The translations under genes and the position numbers were made by a program. 64,000 nt of DNA from assembly GCA_024399135.1 (NCBI GenBank), contig JAKSHY010000006.1, forward strand, positions 1 to 64,000, read 5' to 3'. This stretch comes from Lachnospiraceae bacterium (GTDB lineage: Bacteria; Bacillota; Clostridia; Lachnospirales; Lachnospiraceae). Numbering within the stretch: position 1 is the stretch's first letter; every line of letters begins with the position of its first letter. The notes under the pieces were generated by a model. It was not told the origin of the DNA. It searched no databases and was given only the letters and a program-made list of their open reading frames with translations. Shown piece after piece: positions 35,496-44,739 of the stretch.

Positions 35496-36806
35496 ATGAC
35501 TAAGTCAGAAATTATTGAATTAATCGAAGAAGAGGATGTGCAGTTCATCCGACTACAGTTTACGGATATTTTCGGAAAACTTAAGAACATTGCAGTTACT
35601 CCAGGACAGATAGACCGAGTATTTTCTAACAGATGCTCTTTTGAGGGATCTGCCATTTTTGGAGAAAGATATAATTATGACGAAAGACTATATCTTTATC
35701 CTAATCTTGATACATTCACAATTCTTCCATGGAGACCACAGACAGGTAAGGTTGCGAAGATCACATGCGATGTGTGCTTAGAAGGGGGAGAGGCTTTCGA
35801 ATATAGCTCAAGAAATATATTAAAGAAAGTCTTAAAGGATGCGAAGGAAAAAGGATATACATTCATGGTTGACCCTGAGTGTGAATTCTTCCTCTTCCAT
35901 ACGGATGAAAACGGCCTTCCAACAACTCTTACACATGAGATGGCAAGTTATATGGATGTTGGACCTGTAGACTTTGGCGAGAATGCAAGACGTGATATCG
36001 TTCTGATGCTTGAGGAAATGGGATTCGAGGTTGAATCATCTCACCATGAGCATGCCTCTGCACAGCACGAGATAGATTTCAAAGAAGCTGAAGCTCTTGA
36101 AATGGCTGATTCTATTCAGACCTTCAGGTTCGCAGTTCGTTCAGTTGCTAAAAGATTCGGATTATATGCAACATTTATGCCTAAGCCAAGAAAAGACATG
36201 GCAGGCTCTGGTATGCATACTAATATCGTTATGTTCAAGGATGGAAAGAATGTTTTTAGAGGTGAGAAGGGCGAGCTTACTAAGGAATGTGCTTATTTCA
36301 TGGGTGGTATTTTAAAACATGCGAAAGCCCTTGCTGCTTTTGCTAATCCAACAGTTAATTCTTATAAAAGACTTATTTCAGGATTCGATGCACCACAGAA
36401 TATATGCTGGTCGTCAAAGGGTGAGAATGCATTGGTTAAGTTCATATCAGATATGGAGGATACCAAGGTTGAATTAAGATTTCCAGATGGTTCAAGTAAT
36501 CCATATCTTATGCTTGCAAGCTGTATAGCAGCAGGTCTCGATGGCGTTGAAAATAAGATTGAGCCAGGTGAGGATATTACCAAGGTAAAGGATGCAAATA
36601 ACGAAGAAGTGACATGCACGTCAGAAAATAAGCTTCCTGGAAATTTAAAGGATGCAATTATGGAACTTATGGCAGATGATGTAATAATTAATGCCATGGG
36701 CAAAGATTTCACGAATATATTCGCCAAGATTAAGAATAATGAGTGGAATGATTATATGGAAACAGTATCTGAATGGGAATTAGACAGATATCTAACAAGA
36801 ATCTAG
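35496..36806 (+). CDS. glnA: Glutamine synthetase type I
   Basis: 436 aa, GSI-alpha length, without the 25-residue insertion of the adenylylated GSI-beta class. Motifs are VDPECEFFLF, EHASAQHEIDF, GSGMHTNIVMF, the ATP-site NPTVNSYKRLISGF and RFPDGSSNPYL. It makes glutamine and is normally feedback-inhibited. Immediate proximity (15 bp) to the ANTAR regulator suggests that GlnA, its product, or both feed the regulatory signal; this is inference by analogy with GlnA-GlnR signalling. Confidence 0.96.
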   Translation: MTKSEIIELIEEEDVQFIRLQFTDIFGKLKNIAVTPGQIDRVFSNRCSFEGSAIFGERYNYDERLYLYPNLDTFTILPWRPQTGKVAKITCDVCLEGGEAFEYSSRNILKKVLKDAKEKGYTFMVDPECEFFLFHTDENGLPTTLTHEMASYMDVGPVDFGENARRDIVLMLEEMGFEVESSHHEHASAQHEIDFKEAEALEMADSIQTFRFAVRSVAKRFGLYATFMPKPRKDMAGSGMHTNIVMFKDGKNVFRGEKGELTKECAYFMGGILKHAKALAAFANPTVNSYKRLISGFDAPQNICWSSKGENALVKFISDMEDTKVELRFPDGSSNPYLMLASCIAAGLDGVENKIEPGEDITKVKDANNEEVTCTSENKLPGNLKDAIMELMADDVIINAMGKDFTNIFAKIKNNEWNDYMETVSEWELDRYLTRI

Positions 36807-36821
36807 CCAGGAGGTAGCTTG

Positions 36822-37358
36822 ATGGGAAGCATTGTTGTAGCAATGCCTAAAGTCGATGATGCCAACAGAATAGCAGATATCATAAAACGTAGTTCCATAT
36901 GGGAAGATCCTATAGTGTGTTCACTGGGATCCGAAACATTGAACCTTTCGAAGGAACGTGATGTTTCGATAGTCGTTTGCACTAAAAAGCTAAAGGATAT
37001 GGGCTATGAAGAACTCTCAGATTATCTTCCTTCGTTCGTTAATATGGTTTTATTGACGCAGGATGCAGAGCTTGTTCCTTTTTCAAGTAATATAATTAAG
37101 CTTCTAATGCCTTTTAGATCAGGGGATTTAATCAATACGATTAATATGTTAACCCCGGTAAGAGAGGTTAAATCGAAACCTAAGCCGAAGCGTTCCTTAG
37201 AAGAACAGAAGCTGATTGAAAAGGCAAAGGAAATTCTGATGGTTAGAAATGAGATGTCTGAGGAAGAGGCTTTTAGATATGTTCAGAAAACCAGTATGGA
37301 TTCAGGGCGAACGATGGTTGAAACTGCTCAGATGATTATTATGATGAATGCTGAGTAG
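36822..37358 (+). CDS. ANTAR-domain RNA-binding regulator with pseudo-receiver
   Basis: 178 aa. Residues 1-115 have a receiver-like alternation of strands and helices but lack the acidic pocket: the phosphoacceptor position at the end of the third strand (VSIVVCTKKL, 48-57) is Cys/Thr rather than Asp. Residues 126-178 form the three-helix ANTAR domain (QKLIEKAKEILMVRNEMSEE, then AFRYVQKTSMDSGRTMVETA), the module that binds paired hexaloop hairpins and prevents termination in AmiR, NasR and EutV. AGGAGG at 36809-36814 supports ATG 36822. It is probably a phosphorylation-independent antiterminator for the glnN, amt and pyrG leaders. Confidence 0.9.
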   Translation: MGSIVVAMPKVDDANRIADIIKRSSIWEDPIVCSLGSETLNLSKERDVSIVVCTKKLKDMGYEELSDYLPSFVNMVLLTQDAELVPFSSNIIKLLMPFRSGDLINTINMLTPVREVKSKPKPKRSLEEQKLIEKAKEILMVRNEMSEEEAFRYVQKTSMDSGRTMVETAQMIIMMNAE

Positions 37359-37434
37359 CGACTAGGCATAACAAATAAAACCAGGCACAATGTTGAAAAT
37401 CTGAGTCTGGAAAATATAAAAAGAGGTAATAAAA

Positions 37435-38649
37435 ATGGTAAAAGTATGTGACGATTATTTAAAACTTCCAGGAAGTTATCTTTTTTCTACTATTGGAAAA
37501 AAGGTCAACGAATTTAGCGTTGCTAATCCTGACAAGAAAATAATTAGATTAGGAATAGGTGATGTAACAAGACCATTAACACCAACTATTATTAAAGCAC
37601 TTCATGATGCAGTTGATGAGATGGCTGTTGCAGAAACCTTCAGAGGTTACGCTCCAGATTTAGGCTATGATTTCTTAAGAAGTGCGATTGCAAAGAATGA
37701 TTATGCTGATAGAGGATGTGACATTAAGGATGATGAAATTTTCGTTTCTGATGGTGCAAAGTCAGACTCTGGTAACATCCAGGAGATATTCAGCAAGGAC
37801 TGTAAAATAGCAGTGTGTGATCCAGTATATCCTGTGTACGTAGATTCTAACGTAATGTCTGGAAGAGCAGGAAGCTATGTTGAAAAAGAAGGTCGTTTTG
37901 ACAAGGTAATTTATATGCCATGTACTAAAGACACCAATTTTGCTCCAGAAATTCCAGATGAGAATCCGGATATTATATATTTGTGCTTCCCAAACAATCC
38001 AACAGGTGCCACAGTTCCTAAGTCAGAATTACAAAAGTGGGTTGACTATGCTAATAAAATTGGTGCAGTAATCATCTATGATGCAGCATATGAGGCATAT
38101 ATCAGTGAGGATGATGTACCTCATTCGATCTATGAGTGTGAGGGTGCCAGAACCTGTGCAATTGAGCTTAGATCTTTTTCGAAGAATGCAGGATTCACAG
38201 GTGTAAGACTTGGATTCACGGTAATTCCTAAGGACATTGAATTCGATGGAGTGAAGCTTCATGCATTATGGGCAAGACGTCATGGAACCAAATATAACGG
38301 AGCTCCATACATTGTCCAGAAGGCCGGAGAAGCAGTTTACTCTCCTGAAGGTAAGAAGGAAATCAGAGGGTTAGTTGATTACTATATGAGAAATGCCTCT
38401 TACATTCTGGAAGGCTTGAAGAAGGCAGGCTACACAGTATCTGGTGGTGTTAATGCTCCATACATCTGGCTTAAAACACCAGATAAGATGACCAGTTGGG
38501 ATTTCTTTGACTATCTTTTAAATGAGGTTAATGTTGTTGGAACTCCTGGCGCAGGATTCGGACCAAGTGGTGAAGGATACTTCAGACTGACAGCGTTCGG
38601 AACATACGAAAATACTGTTGAAGCTGTTGATAGAATTACGAAGCTTTAA
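37435..38649 (+). CDS. dapL: LL-diaminopimelate aminotransferase
   Basis: 404 aa, fold-type I PLP enzyme. The N-terminal LPGSYLFSTIGKKVNEF and LGIGDVTRPL are DapL-specific; the PLP lysine is in LRSFSKNAGFTGVRLGF and FPNNPTGATVPK binds cofactor. It converts tetrahydrodipicolinate directly to LL-DAP for lysine and peptidoglycan, the route used by many Clostridia. It lies 76 bp after the ANTAR gene, so it could be partly co-transcribed; a strong terminator follows. Confidence 0.95.
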   Translation: MVKVCDDYLKLPGSYLFSTIGKKVNEFSVANPDKKIIRLGIGDVTRPLTPTIIKALHDAVDEMAVAETFRGYAPDLGYDFLRSAIAKNDYADRGCDIKDDEIFVSDGAKSDSGNIQEIFSKDCKIAVCDPVYPVYVDSNVMSGRAGSYVEKEGRFDKVIYMPCTKDTNFAPEIPDENPDIIYLCFPNNPTGATVPKSELQKWVDYANKIGAVIIYDAAYEAYISEDDVPHSIYECEGARTCAIELRSFSKNAGFTGVRLGFTVIPKDIEFDGVKLHALWARRHGTKYNGAPYIVQKAGEAVYSPEGKKEIRGLVDYYMRNASYILEGLKKAGYTVSGGVNAPYIWLKTPDKMTSWDFFDYLLNEVNVVGTPGAGFGPSGEGYFRLTAFGTYENTVEAVDRITKL

Positions 38650-38688
38650 ATTGATATAAGTAATGCTTGTAAAAATTAAATTATAAAG

Positions 38689-38720
38689 AAAGAGTCTCTA
38701 TTGATATAGAGGCTCTTTTT
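38689..38720 (+). terminator. Terminator after dapL
   Basis: AAAGAGTCTCTA (38689-38700), loop TTGATA, TAGAGGCTCTTT (38707-38718), T-run to 38720. One G-U in 12 pairs. It probably ends the nitrogen operon and dapL transcript. Confidence 0.85.
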
Positions 38721-38871
38721 CGTTTGTTTATGGCATCATTCTGAAACTGATATGCAAATATATCTTTGTATCCGGGCTGTTTTACTGTATAATATTTTTG
38801 TGGTTTTATGCCCTTTAGGCGAAATTAAAAACAATATGAAAACAAAACAAAAACAAAAGGAGAATTTAATA

Positions 38872-39744
38872 ATGCGAGAGATTGTTATATCTACTGAAAC
38901 TAACAATGATTTGTCTGAAGAATATCTTGTTAAGAACGGTGTGCTTGTAATTCCTCATTATTATAATGTTGGGGAAACTATGTATGGTGAAGAAGGAAAC
39001 CGTCTTACTATTAAAGAGTTCTATGATGAAATGCGTGCCGGAAAATCAGTAGGTACAGCAGCCAGTAACCCAGCTGTAATTCTTGAACGTTTTGAAGAAG
39101 TTGCCAAGCAGGGCAAAGATATAATTCACATCAGCTTCTCATCTGGCTTGTCAGGTGGATATCAGAACATTGTCAATGGAGCTAACGAAATTATGGAGGA
39201 ATATCCAGACTGTAAGATTATAGTTATTGATACTCTTTCCGCTTCTTTAGGAGAAGGATTAATGATTCATCTTGCACTTCAAAGAGTAGCTGAAGGTAAG
39301 TCTGTTGATGAAATCGCTGATGAAATAAGGAGTCTTGTACCACATATTTGTATTCAGTTCACAGTTGATGATCTTGAATATCTGTATCGTGGAGGAAGAC
39401 TGTCTAAGACAAGTGCGGTTCTTGGAACAGTAATTAATCTAAAGCCTGTTCTTCATGTTGATGATGAAGGAAAGCTTGTGGCTCTTGCCAAGATTCGTGG
39501 ACGTAAGAAGTCAATTGCTGCAATGCTTGACAATATGGAAAATAAGCTTGGTTCGTTTAAGGACAAGCAGATAGTTATTGGTATTATGCATGGTGATTGC
39601 GAAGAGGATGCATTATTAATGAAGTCTATGATAGAAGAAAGATTCGGATATAAAGATTTCTTCATAGAGCCAATTGGACCAAGCATCGGTGCACATTCTG
39701 GTCCAGGAACACTTGGACTTGTATTTTTAGGGGACGAAAGATAA
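38872..39744 (+). CDS. DegV family fatty-acid-binding protein
   Basis: 290 aa. Family blocks are IVISTETNNDLSEEYLV near the N-terminus, the lipid-head contact loop ISFSSGLSGGYQN and LYRGGRLSKTSAVLGTVINLKPVL, and the C-terminal IGAHSGPGTLGLVFLG. DegV/FakB proteins bind a fatty acid for phosphorylation by FakA kinase, so it may supply fatty acids for phospholipid synthesis. The frame is open further upstream, but AAAGGAG before ATG 38872 and the family start support this choice. Confidence 0.9.
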   Translation: MREIVISTETNNDLSEEYLVKNGVLVIPHYYNVGETMYGEEGNRLTIKEFYDEMRAGKSVGTAASNPAVILERFEEVAKQGKDIIHISFSSGLSGGYQNIVNGANEIMEEYPDCKIIVIDTLSASLGEGLMIHLALQRVAEGKSVDEIADEIRSLVPHICIQFTVDDLEYLYRGGRLSKTSAVLGTVINLKPVLHVDDEGKLVALAKIRGRKKSIAAMLDNMENKLGSFKDKQIVIGIMHGDCEEDALLMKSMIEERFGYKDFFIEPIGPSIGAHSGPGTLGLVFLGDER

Positions 39745-39765
39745 TTAAAAGGGGGAGATAATAAA

Positions 39766-41130
39766 ATGAATAACATACCTTACAAAACATATTTAACAGA
39801 GGATGAAATGCCTAAGGCATGGTATAACCTTAGAGCAGATATGATTAATAAGCCTGCTCCATTACTTAATCCAGGTACATTAAAGCCTATGACAGCTGAA
39901 GAGCTTGCACCTGTTTTTTGTGACGAGTTAGTTAAGCAGGAACTTGATGATACGACAGCGTATTTTGATATCCCAGATGAGGTATTCAACTTCTATAAGA
40001 TGTACAGACCAGCTCCATTAGTTAGAGCGTACTGTTTAGAAGAAAAACTTAAGACTCCGGCGAAGATTTTTTACAAATTCGAGGGAAACAACACAAGTGG
40101 TTCACACAAGCTTAATTCTGCTATTGCGCAGGCATACTATGCTAAGAAGCAGGGCTTAAAGGGTGTAACAACAGAAACAGGTGCAGGACAGTGGGGAACA
40201 GCACTTTCAATGGCATGTTCGTATATGGATCTTGACTGTAAGGTATACATGGTTAAGGTTTCTTATGAACAGAAGCCTTTCAGAAGAGAAGTTATGAGGA
40301 CATATGGAGCTTCAGTTACGCCATCTCCTTCAATGTCTACTGAAGTTGGTAAGAAAATATTAGAGGCACATCCAGGAACTACAGGAAGCCTTGGTTGTGC
40401 TATTTCTGAAGCGGTTGAAGTTGCAACTACTACAGAAGGCTACAGATATGTATTAGGAAGTGTATTAAATCAGGTGCTGTTACACCAGAGTATTATAGGC
40501 CTTGAAACAGAGGCTGCACTTAACAAATATGGAATTAAGCCGGATATCGTAATTGGATGTGCGGGTGGTGGATCTAATCTTGGAGGATTAATTGCACCAT
40601 TCATGCGTGACAAGATTAAGGGTATTCATGATGCAAGAATCATTGCAGTTGAACCTTCTTCATGTCCTAGCTTAACACGTGGTAAGTATGCATATGATTT
40701 CTGCGATACAGGAATGGTATGTCCACTTGCGAAGATGTACACACTTGGAAGTAACTATATCCCAGCACCTAACCATGCTGGTGGACTTAGATATCATGGA
40801 ATGAGCTCAACGCTTTCTCAGCTTTATGATGATGGTCTTATGGAGGCTGTATCAGTTCCACAGACTAAAGTCTTCGAAGCTGCCGAGATGTTCGCAAGAA
40901 TTGAGGGAATTCTTCCAGCTCCTGAAAGCTCTCATGCTATTAAGGTTGCTATTGATGAAGCGTTAAAGTGCAAGGAGACTGGAGAAGAAAAGACTATTGT
41001 ATTCGGCCTTACAGGTACTGGATATTTCGATATGTATGCTTATGAAGCCTTCCATGACAAGACTATGGAAGACTATATTCCAACAGATGCTGAAATAGCA
41101 GCAAGTCTTGCATCATTGCCTAATGTTTAA
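39766..41130 (+). CDS. TrpB2-type tryptophan synthase beta-like PLP enzyme
   Basis: 454 aa, longer than TrpB1 (about 400). The PLP lysine lies in NNTSGSHKLNSAIAQAYYAK, followed by TETGAGQWGTALSMACSYM and the phosphate-binding GCAGGGSNLGG. The N-terminal PTPL-like RPAPLVRAYCLE is as in TrpB2. TrpB2 enzymes use free indole or serine and often occur without TrpA; no trp gene is adjacent. It may salvage indole to tryptophan or act on another substrate. GGGGGAG precedes the ATG. Confidence 0.9.
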   Translation: MNNIPYKTYLTEDEMPKAWYNLRADMINKPAPLLNPGTLKPMTAEELAPVFCDELVKQELDDTTAYFDIPDEVFNFYKMYRPAPLVRAYCLEEKLKTPAKIFYKFEGNNTSGSHKLNSAIAQAYYAKKQGLKGVTTETGAGQWGTALSMACSYMDLDCKVYMVKVSYEQKPFRREVMRTYGASVTPSPSMSTEVGKKILEAHPGTTGSLGCAISEAVEVATTTEGYRYVLGSVLNQVLLHQSIIGLETEAALNKYGIKPDIVIGCAGGGSNLGGLIAPFMRDKIKGIHDARIIAVEPSSCPSLTRGKYAYDFCDTGMVCPLAKMYTLGSNYIPAPNHAGGLRYHGMSSTLSQLYDDGLMEAVSVPQTKVFEAAEMFARIEGILPAPESSHAIKVAIDEALKCKETGEEKTIVFGLTGTGYFDMYAYEAFHDKTMEDYIPTDAEIAASLASLPNV

Positions 41131-41159
41131 TTAGCTATTAGGTTTTGTGGGAGGAGACT

Positions 41160-42290
41160 GTGACTAAGAAAGCTATGATAGCAATGAGCGGAGGCGTTGA
41201 CTCTTCAGTTGCTGCTTACTTAATGAAAGAAAAAGGATATGAGTGTATAGGAGCTACCATGCATCTTTATGACAAAGATACAGACCAAAGCAAGCTTGAA
41301 AAGACCTGTTGTTCTATATCTGATGTGGAAGATGCCAGAGCTGTAGCTTATTTGCTTGATATGCCATTTTATGTGCTTAATTTTAAGGATGAGTTTAAGG
41401 AGAAGGTTATTGATCATTTCATATGTGAATATGAAAATGGTCATACTCCTAATCCATGTATAGACTGTAATAAGCATATGAAATTCAACAGATTTTATCA
41501 AAAGGCCATGGAGCTTGATTGTGACATGGTTGTCACAGGTCATTATGCCAGGGTTTCATATGATCCTGAAAGAAAAAGGTTCCTACTAAAAAAGGGACTG
41601 GATCATACGAAAGATCAAAGCTATGTTCTTTATTCACTTGATCAGGAAAAACTCGCACATATATCTTTTCCACTTGGAGATCTTACTAAAGAAGAAGCCA
41701 GAAATATTGCTGATGCACAGGGATTCGTTAATGCTAAAAAGCATGACAGCCAGGATATTTGTTTCGTCCCTGATGGTGACTATGCTGCAGTAATTAAAAT
41801 GTATTCCCAAAGGGAATATGAGCCGGGTAATTTCATTGGTCCTGACGGAGAGGTTTTGGGGCAGCATAAGGGTATTATCAATTATACGCTGGGTCAGAGG
41901 CGAGGTCTTGGACTGTCGTTGAAAGAATCCTTATATGTTCATCATTTGGATATTGAAAGAAATGAGGTGCACCTGTCAAGAAATGAGGCACTGTTTTCAA
42001 GTGAGCTTGACGCGTGCGGGGTAACCTGGATAGCATATGGCCCTGAAGTTGATGAAGATGGAAAAGTTACAGGCAAAATGCCAGAGGATATTAGTGAATG
42101 CCTTCCTAATGAAATAAGGTGTAAGGCGAAGACCAGATATTCTCACAAGGAAGTTGATGCAACAGCCTATCCAATGCCGGGAAACAGAGTTCATATTAAG
42201 TTTGATGAACCTGTAAGAGCAATTACTAAAGGACAGGCAGTTGTAATGTATCAGGAAGATGTAGTTATAGGTGGTGGAACTATTTCATGA
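41160..42290 (+). CDS. mnmA: tRNA-uridine 2-sulfurtransferase MnmA
   Basis: 376 aa. The PP-loop SGGVDSSVAAYLMKEKG adenylates U34; catalytic cysteines lie in PNPCIDCNKHMKF and HDSQDICFVPDGDY, and GLGLSLKESLYVHHLD begins the central domain. It installs the 2-thio group on U34 of Glu, Gln and Lys tRNAs. GTG 41160 is favoured because GGGAGG lies 5 bases upstream. The CC pair early on (KTCCSISDVEDA) is the Clostridial form. It overlaps the next gene by 4 bp. Confidence 0.93.
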   Translation: MTKKAMIAMSGGVDSSVAAYLMKEKGYECIGATMHLYDKDTDQSKLEKTCCSISDVEDARAVAYLLDMPFYVLNFKDEFKEKVIDHFICEYENGHTPNPCIDCNKHMKFNRFYQKAMELDCDMVVTGHYARVSYDPERKRFLLKKGLDHTKDQSYVLYSLDQEKLAHISFPLGDLTKEEARNIADAQGFVNAKKHDSQDICFVPDGDYAAVIKMYSQREYEPGNFIGPDGEVLGQHKGIINYTLGQRRGLGLSLKESLYVHHLDIERNEVHLSRNEALFSSELDACGVTWIAYGPEVDEDGKVTGKMPEDISECLPNEIRCKAKTRYSHKEVDATAYPMPGNRVHIKFDEPVRAITKGQAVVMYQEDVVIGGGTIS

Positions 42291-44644
42291 AAAAAGATAT
42301 TGGTACGAAGCTATACAATACTTCGATAATAAAAATATTAATAACGGCATGTTTCGTATTTGCCTTTTTGTTCGGAATTTACGGATTGATAGTGTCTCCC
42401 CAGATGACACTATTTGATGGGCATGCGAGTGAGTACGACAGAGACTGGTTTTATCAAAAAGAGGATGGAAGTATAGAAACCTTTAAGATGCCATATAATC
42501 TTGGCATTGAAAAAGGTGTTCCGGTAACAGTATATACTATGCTTCCAGACAAAATTGATGATGATGAGTACTTTTGCTTTTTGTCTTCAAGATTCTTTAC
42601 AGTATACATAGATGATGTAGAAATATATACGTTTGATAATTCTAATAAGGCTATTCCTGGTGATGTAGTTAAAGCTATATATGTTCCTGTTAAGCTTAAA
42701 AGCTCATACGCAGGAAAGAAGATGACTATATACAGATATGACCCTAACGGAGTTTTGGGAGACTTTAATAAATGTTATATAGGTAATCTTTTAGGAATAG
42801 TATCGATACCTGCTAAGAATCAGATGCTTCAGTATGTATCAGCACTTGTTCTTATCGTATTTTCGATATTTACAATTATTATATTCATGGGATTGGCGAA
42901 GAAGAATAAGAAGTCTCTTCCTTTGATATATCTTGCGGAAGGTATACTGGCTATTTCAATCTGGATTATTTTTGACAGTACACTCTTTCAGTTTGCATTT
43001 GGCAAGTATTATATAGACGGATATATAGGATATATGCTGGCAATACTTATTCCGGCTCCGTTTTTAAAATATTTTGTTGCCATAAGAGATGGCAGGAATA
43101 AGAAGCAGTTTGATATATATTTGTTCCTGATAGCAATTAACTATATTGTTCTTACAGCTCTGCATTTTACGAATATATTAAGATATGCGGATGCACTTAT
43201 TTATATTAATGGCTGCACAGTCATCTTCATTCTGAGTGTTTTATATTTTTCTGCGAAGGATTATTTCGTATATAAACTTCGTGAACACAAATATGTTTAT
43301 CTTGGACTTTTGGGTCTCGTTGTTTTCAGCCTTGGAGAAATTCTATTCCTTCTCTTTAAGTCAGCAACACATCTGGCCATTGACACCGATGGAATGATTA
43401 TCATTTTTGGAATGTATATACTTCTTGGATGTGCCGTATTCGATCAGATTAAAGTACTTATCAGGGTTCAGGATGTTTCGAGAGAAGCTCTTCTTAAGAC
43501 TAAGGCCAAGTCAGAATTTCTGGCCAACATGTCACATGAAATTCGAACACCTATTAATGCCATAATGGGTATGAATGAGATGATTCTTCGCGAAAGTAAT
43601 GAGGAGTCGATTAAAGAATATGCAAGTGATATTAAGGGCGCGAGTGAGAATCTTCTTGAAATAGTTAATGATATTCTCGACTTTTCGAAGATTGAATCAG
43701 GAATGCTTGAAATAATGCATGATGAATATAAGCTTGGTGAACTGATTAACGATGTTGTCACCATGATTAATGTAAGAGCAGAGAACAAGGGCCTTAGACT
43801 AAAAATACTTATTAATCCGGAACTTCCAAGCGTTTTATTAGGTGATGATAAGAGAATAAGAGAGGTCTTAATCAATATTCTTAATAATGCTGTTAAATAC
43901 ACTGAAAATGGTGAAATCAGATTAAAGCTGGATGGGGATAAGGACAAGGAGACCATTAATCTTACGTTCTCGATAACTGATACAGGTCAGGGAATAAGAG
44001 AAGAAGACTTAGACAAGATTTTTAGTGGTTTCGAAAGAGTAGATAATAAGAAGAACAAAAACATAGAAGGAACTGGCCTTGGCCTTTCTATTACGAAGAA
44101 TCTTGTTGAACTGATGGGCGGAGAAATTTTGGTTTCAAGTGTCTATGGTGAAGGCTCTACATTCACGGTTAAGCTTCCACAGATGATCGTTAACGATGAA
44201 AGAATTGGTGACTATAGAAAATACCGTCATGTATCTTCTGATGAAACCTCGGCAGTTGAAAATATCGAGAAGGTGCAGGGTGCATCAGTTTTAGTAGTTG
44301 ATGATATGCCATTAAATCTTAAGGTAATAGCCAAGCTTCTTGAAAGAAACCGAATGAAGGTTGTGTGCGTGGAAAGCGGACAGGAAGCTTTGGACGAGAT
44401 GGTTAAGGAGCATTTTGATATTATCCTTTTAGACCACAGAATGCCTAATATGGATGGTGTTGAAACTCTGGAGCGTGCACATTACTTAGATGGTAATAAA
44501 TGTCAGGATACACCGGTTATTGCACTTACAGCGAATGCAATTGTTGGCGCCAAGGAATATTACTTAGAAAATGGCTTTACAGACTATATAAGTAAGCCGG
44601 TTGAACCAAGAGTGCTTGATGAAATGCTGGTTAAGTATATTTGA
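42287..44644 (+). CDS. Membrane hybrid histidine kinase with receiver domain
   Basis: 785 aa. A 7TM-like sensor region: one N-terminal helix, an extracellular beta-rich segment (about 40-175), then about seven helices to residue 395. HisKA: FLANMSHEIRTPINAIMGM with the phospho-His. HATPase: NILNNAVKYTENGE, DTGQGIREEDLDKIF, GTGLGLSITKNLVELMGG. C-terminal receiver: VLVVDDMPLNLKV with phosphoacceptor Asp in IILLDHRMPNMDG and signalling Lys in YISKPVEPR. The output partner is not in the window. The 4-bp overlap with mnmA suggests shared transcription without obvious functional link. Confidence 0.9.
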   Translation: MKKDIGTKLYNTSIIKILITACFVFAFLFGIYGLIVSPQMTLFDGHASEYDRDWFYQKEDGSIETFKMPYNLGIEKGVPVTVYTMLPDKIDDDEYFCFLSSRFFTVYIDDVEIYTFDNSNKAIPGDVVKAIYVPVKLKSSYAGKKMTIYRYDPNGVLGDFNKCYIGNLLGIVSIPAKNQMLQYVSALVLIVFSIFTIIIFMGLAKKNKKSLPLIYLAEGILAISIWIIFDSTLFQFAFGKYYIDGYIGYMLAILIPAPFLKYFVAIRDGRNKKQFDIYLFLIAINYIVLTALHFTNILRYADALIYINGCTVIFILSVLYFSAKDYFVYKLREHKYVYLGLLGLVVFSLGEILFLLFKSATHLAIDTDGMIIIFGMYILLGCAVFDQIKVLIRVQDVSREALLKTKAKSEFLANMSHEIRTPINAIMGMNEMILRESNEESIKEYASDIKGASENLLEIVNDILDFSKIESGMLEIMHDEYKLGELINDVVTMINVRAENKGLRLKILINPELPSVLLGDDKRIREVLINILNNAVKYTENGEIRLKLDGDKDKETINLTFSITDTGQGIREEDLDKIFSGFERVDNKKNKNIEGTGLGLSITKNLVELMGGEILVSSVYGEGSTFTVKLPQMIVNDERIGDYRKYRHVSSDETSAVENIEKVQGASVLVVDDMPLNLKVIAKLLERNRMKVVCVESGQEALDEMVKEHFDIILLDHRMPNMDGVETLERAHYLDGNKCQDTPVIALTANAIVGAKEYYLENGFTDYISKPVEPRVLDEMLVKYI

Positions 44645-44739
44645 CTATAGCCTATGTAGAATGGTATGATTTTAGTGTATGGGCTATAAACTATTTAATT
44701 TAGATTTAGCACTTTAAAAATAGGATTAAGGATATCGTA

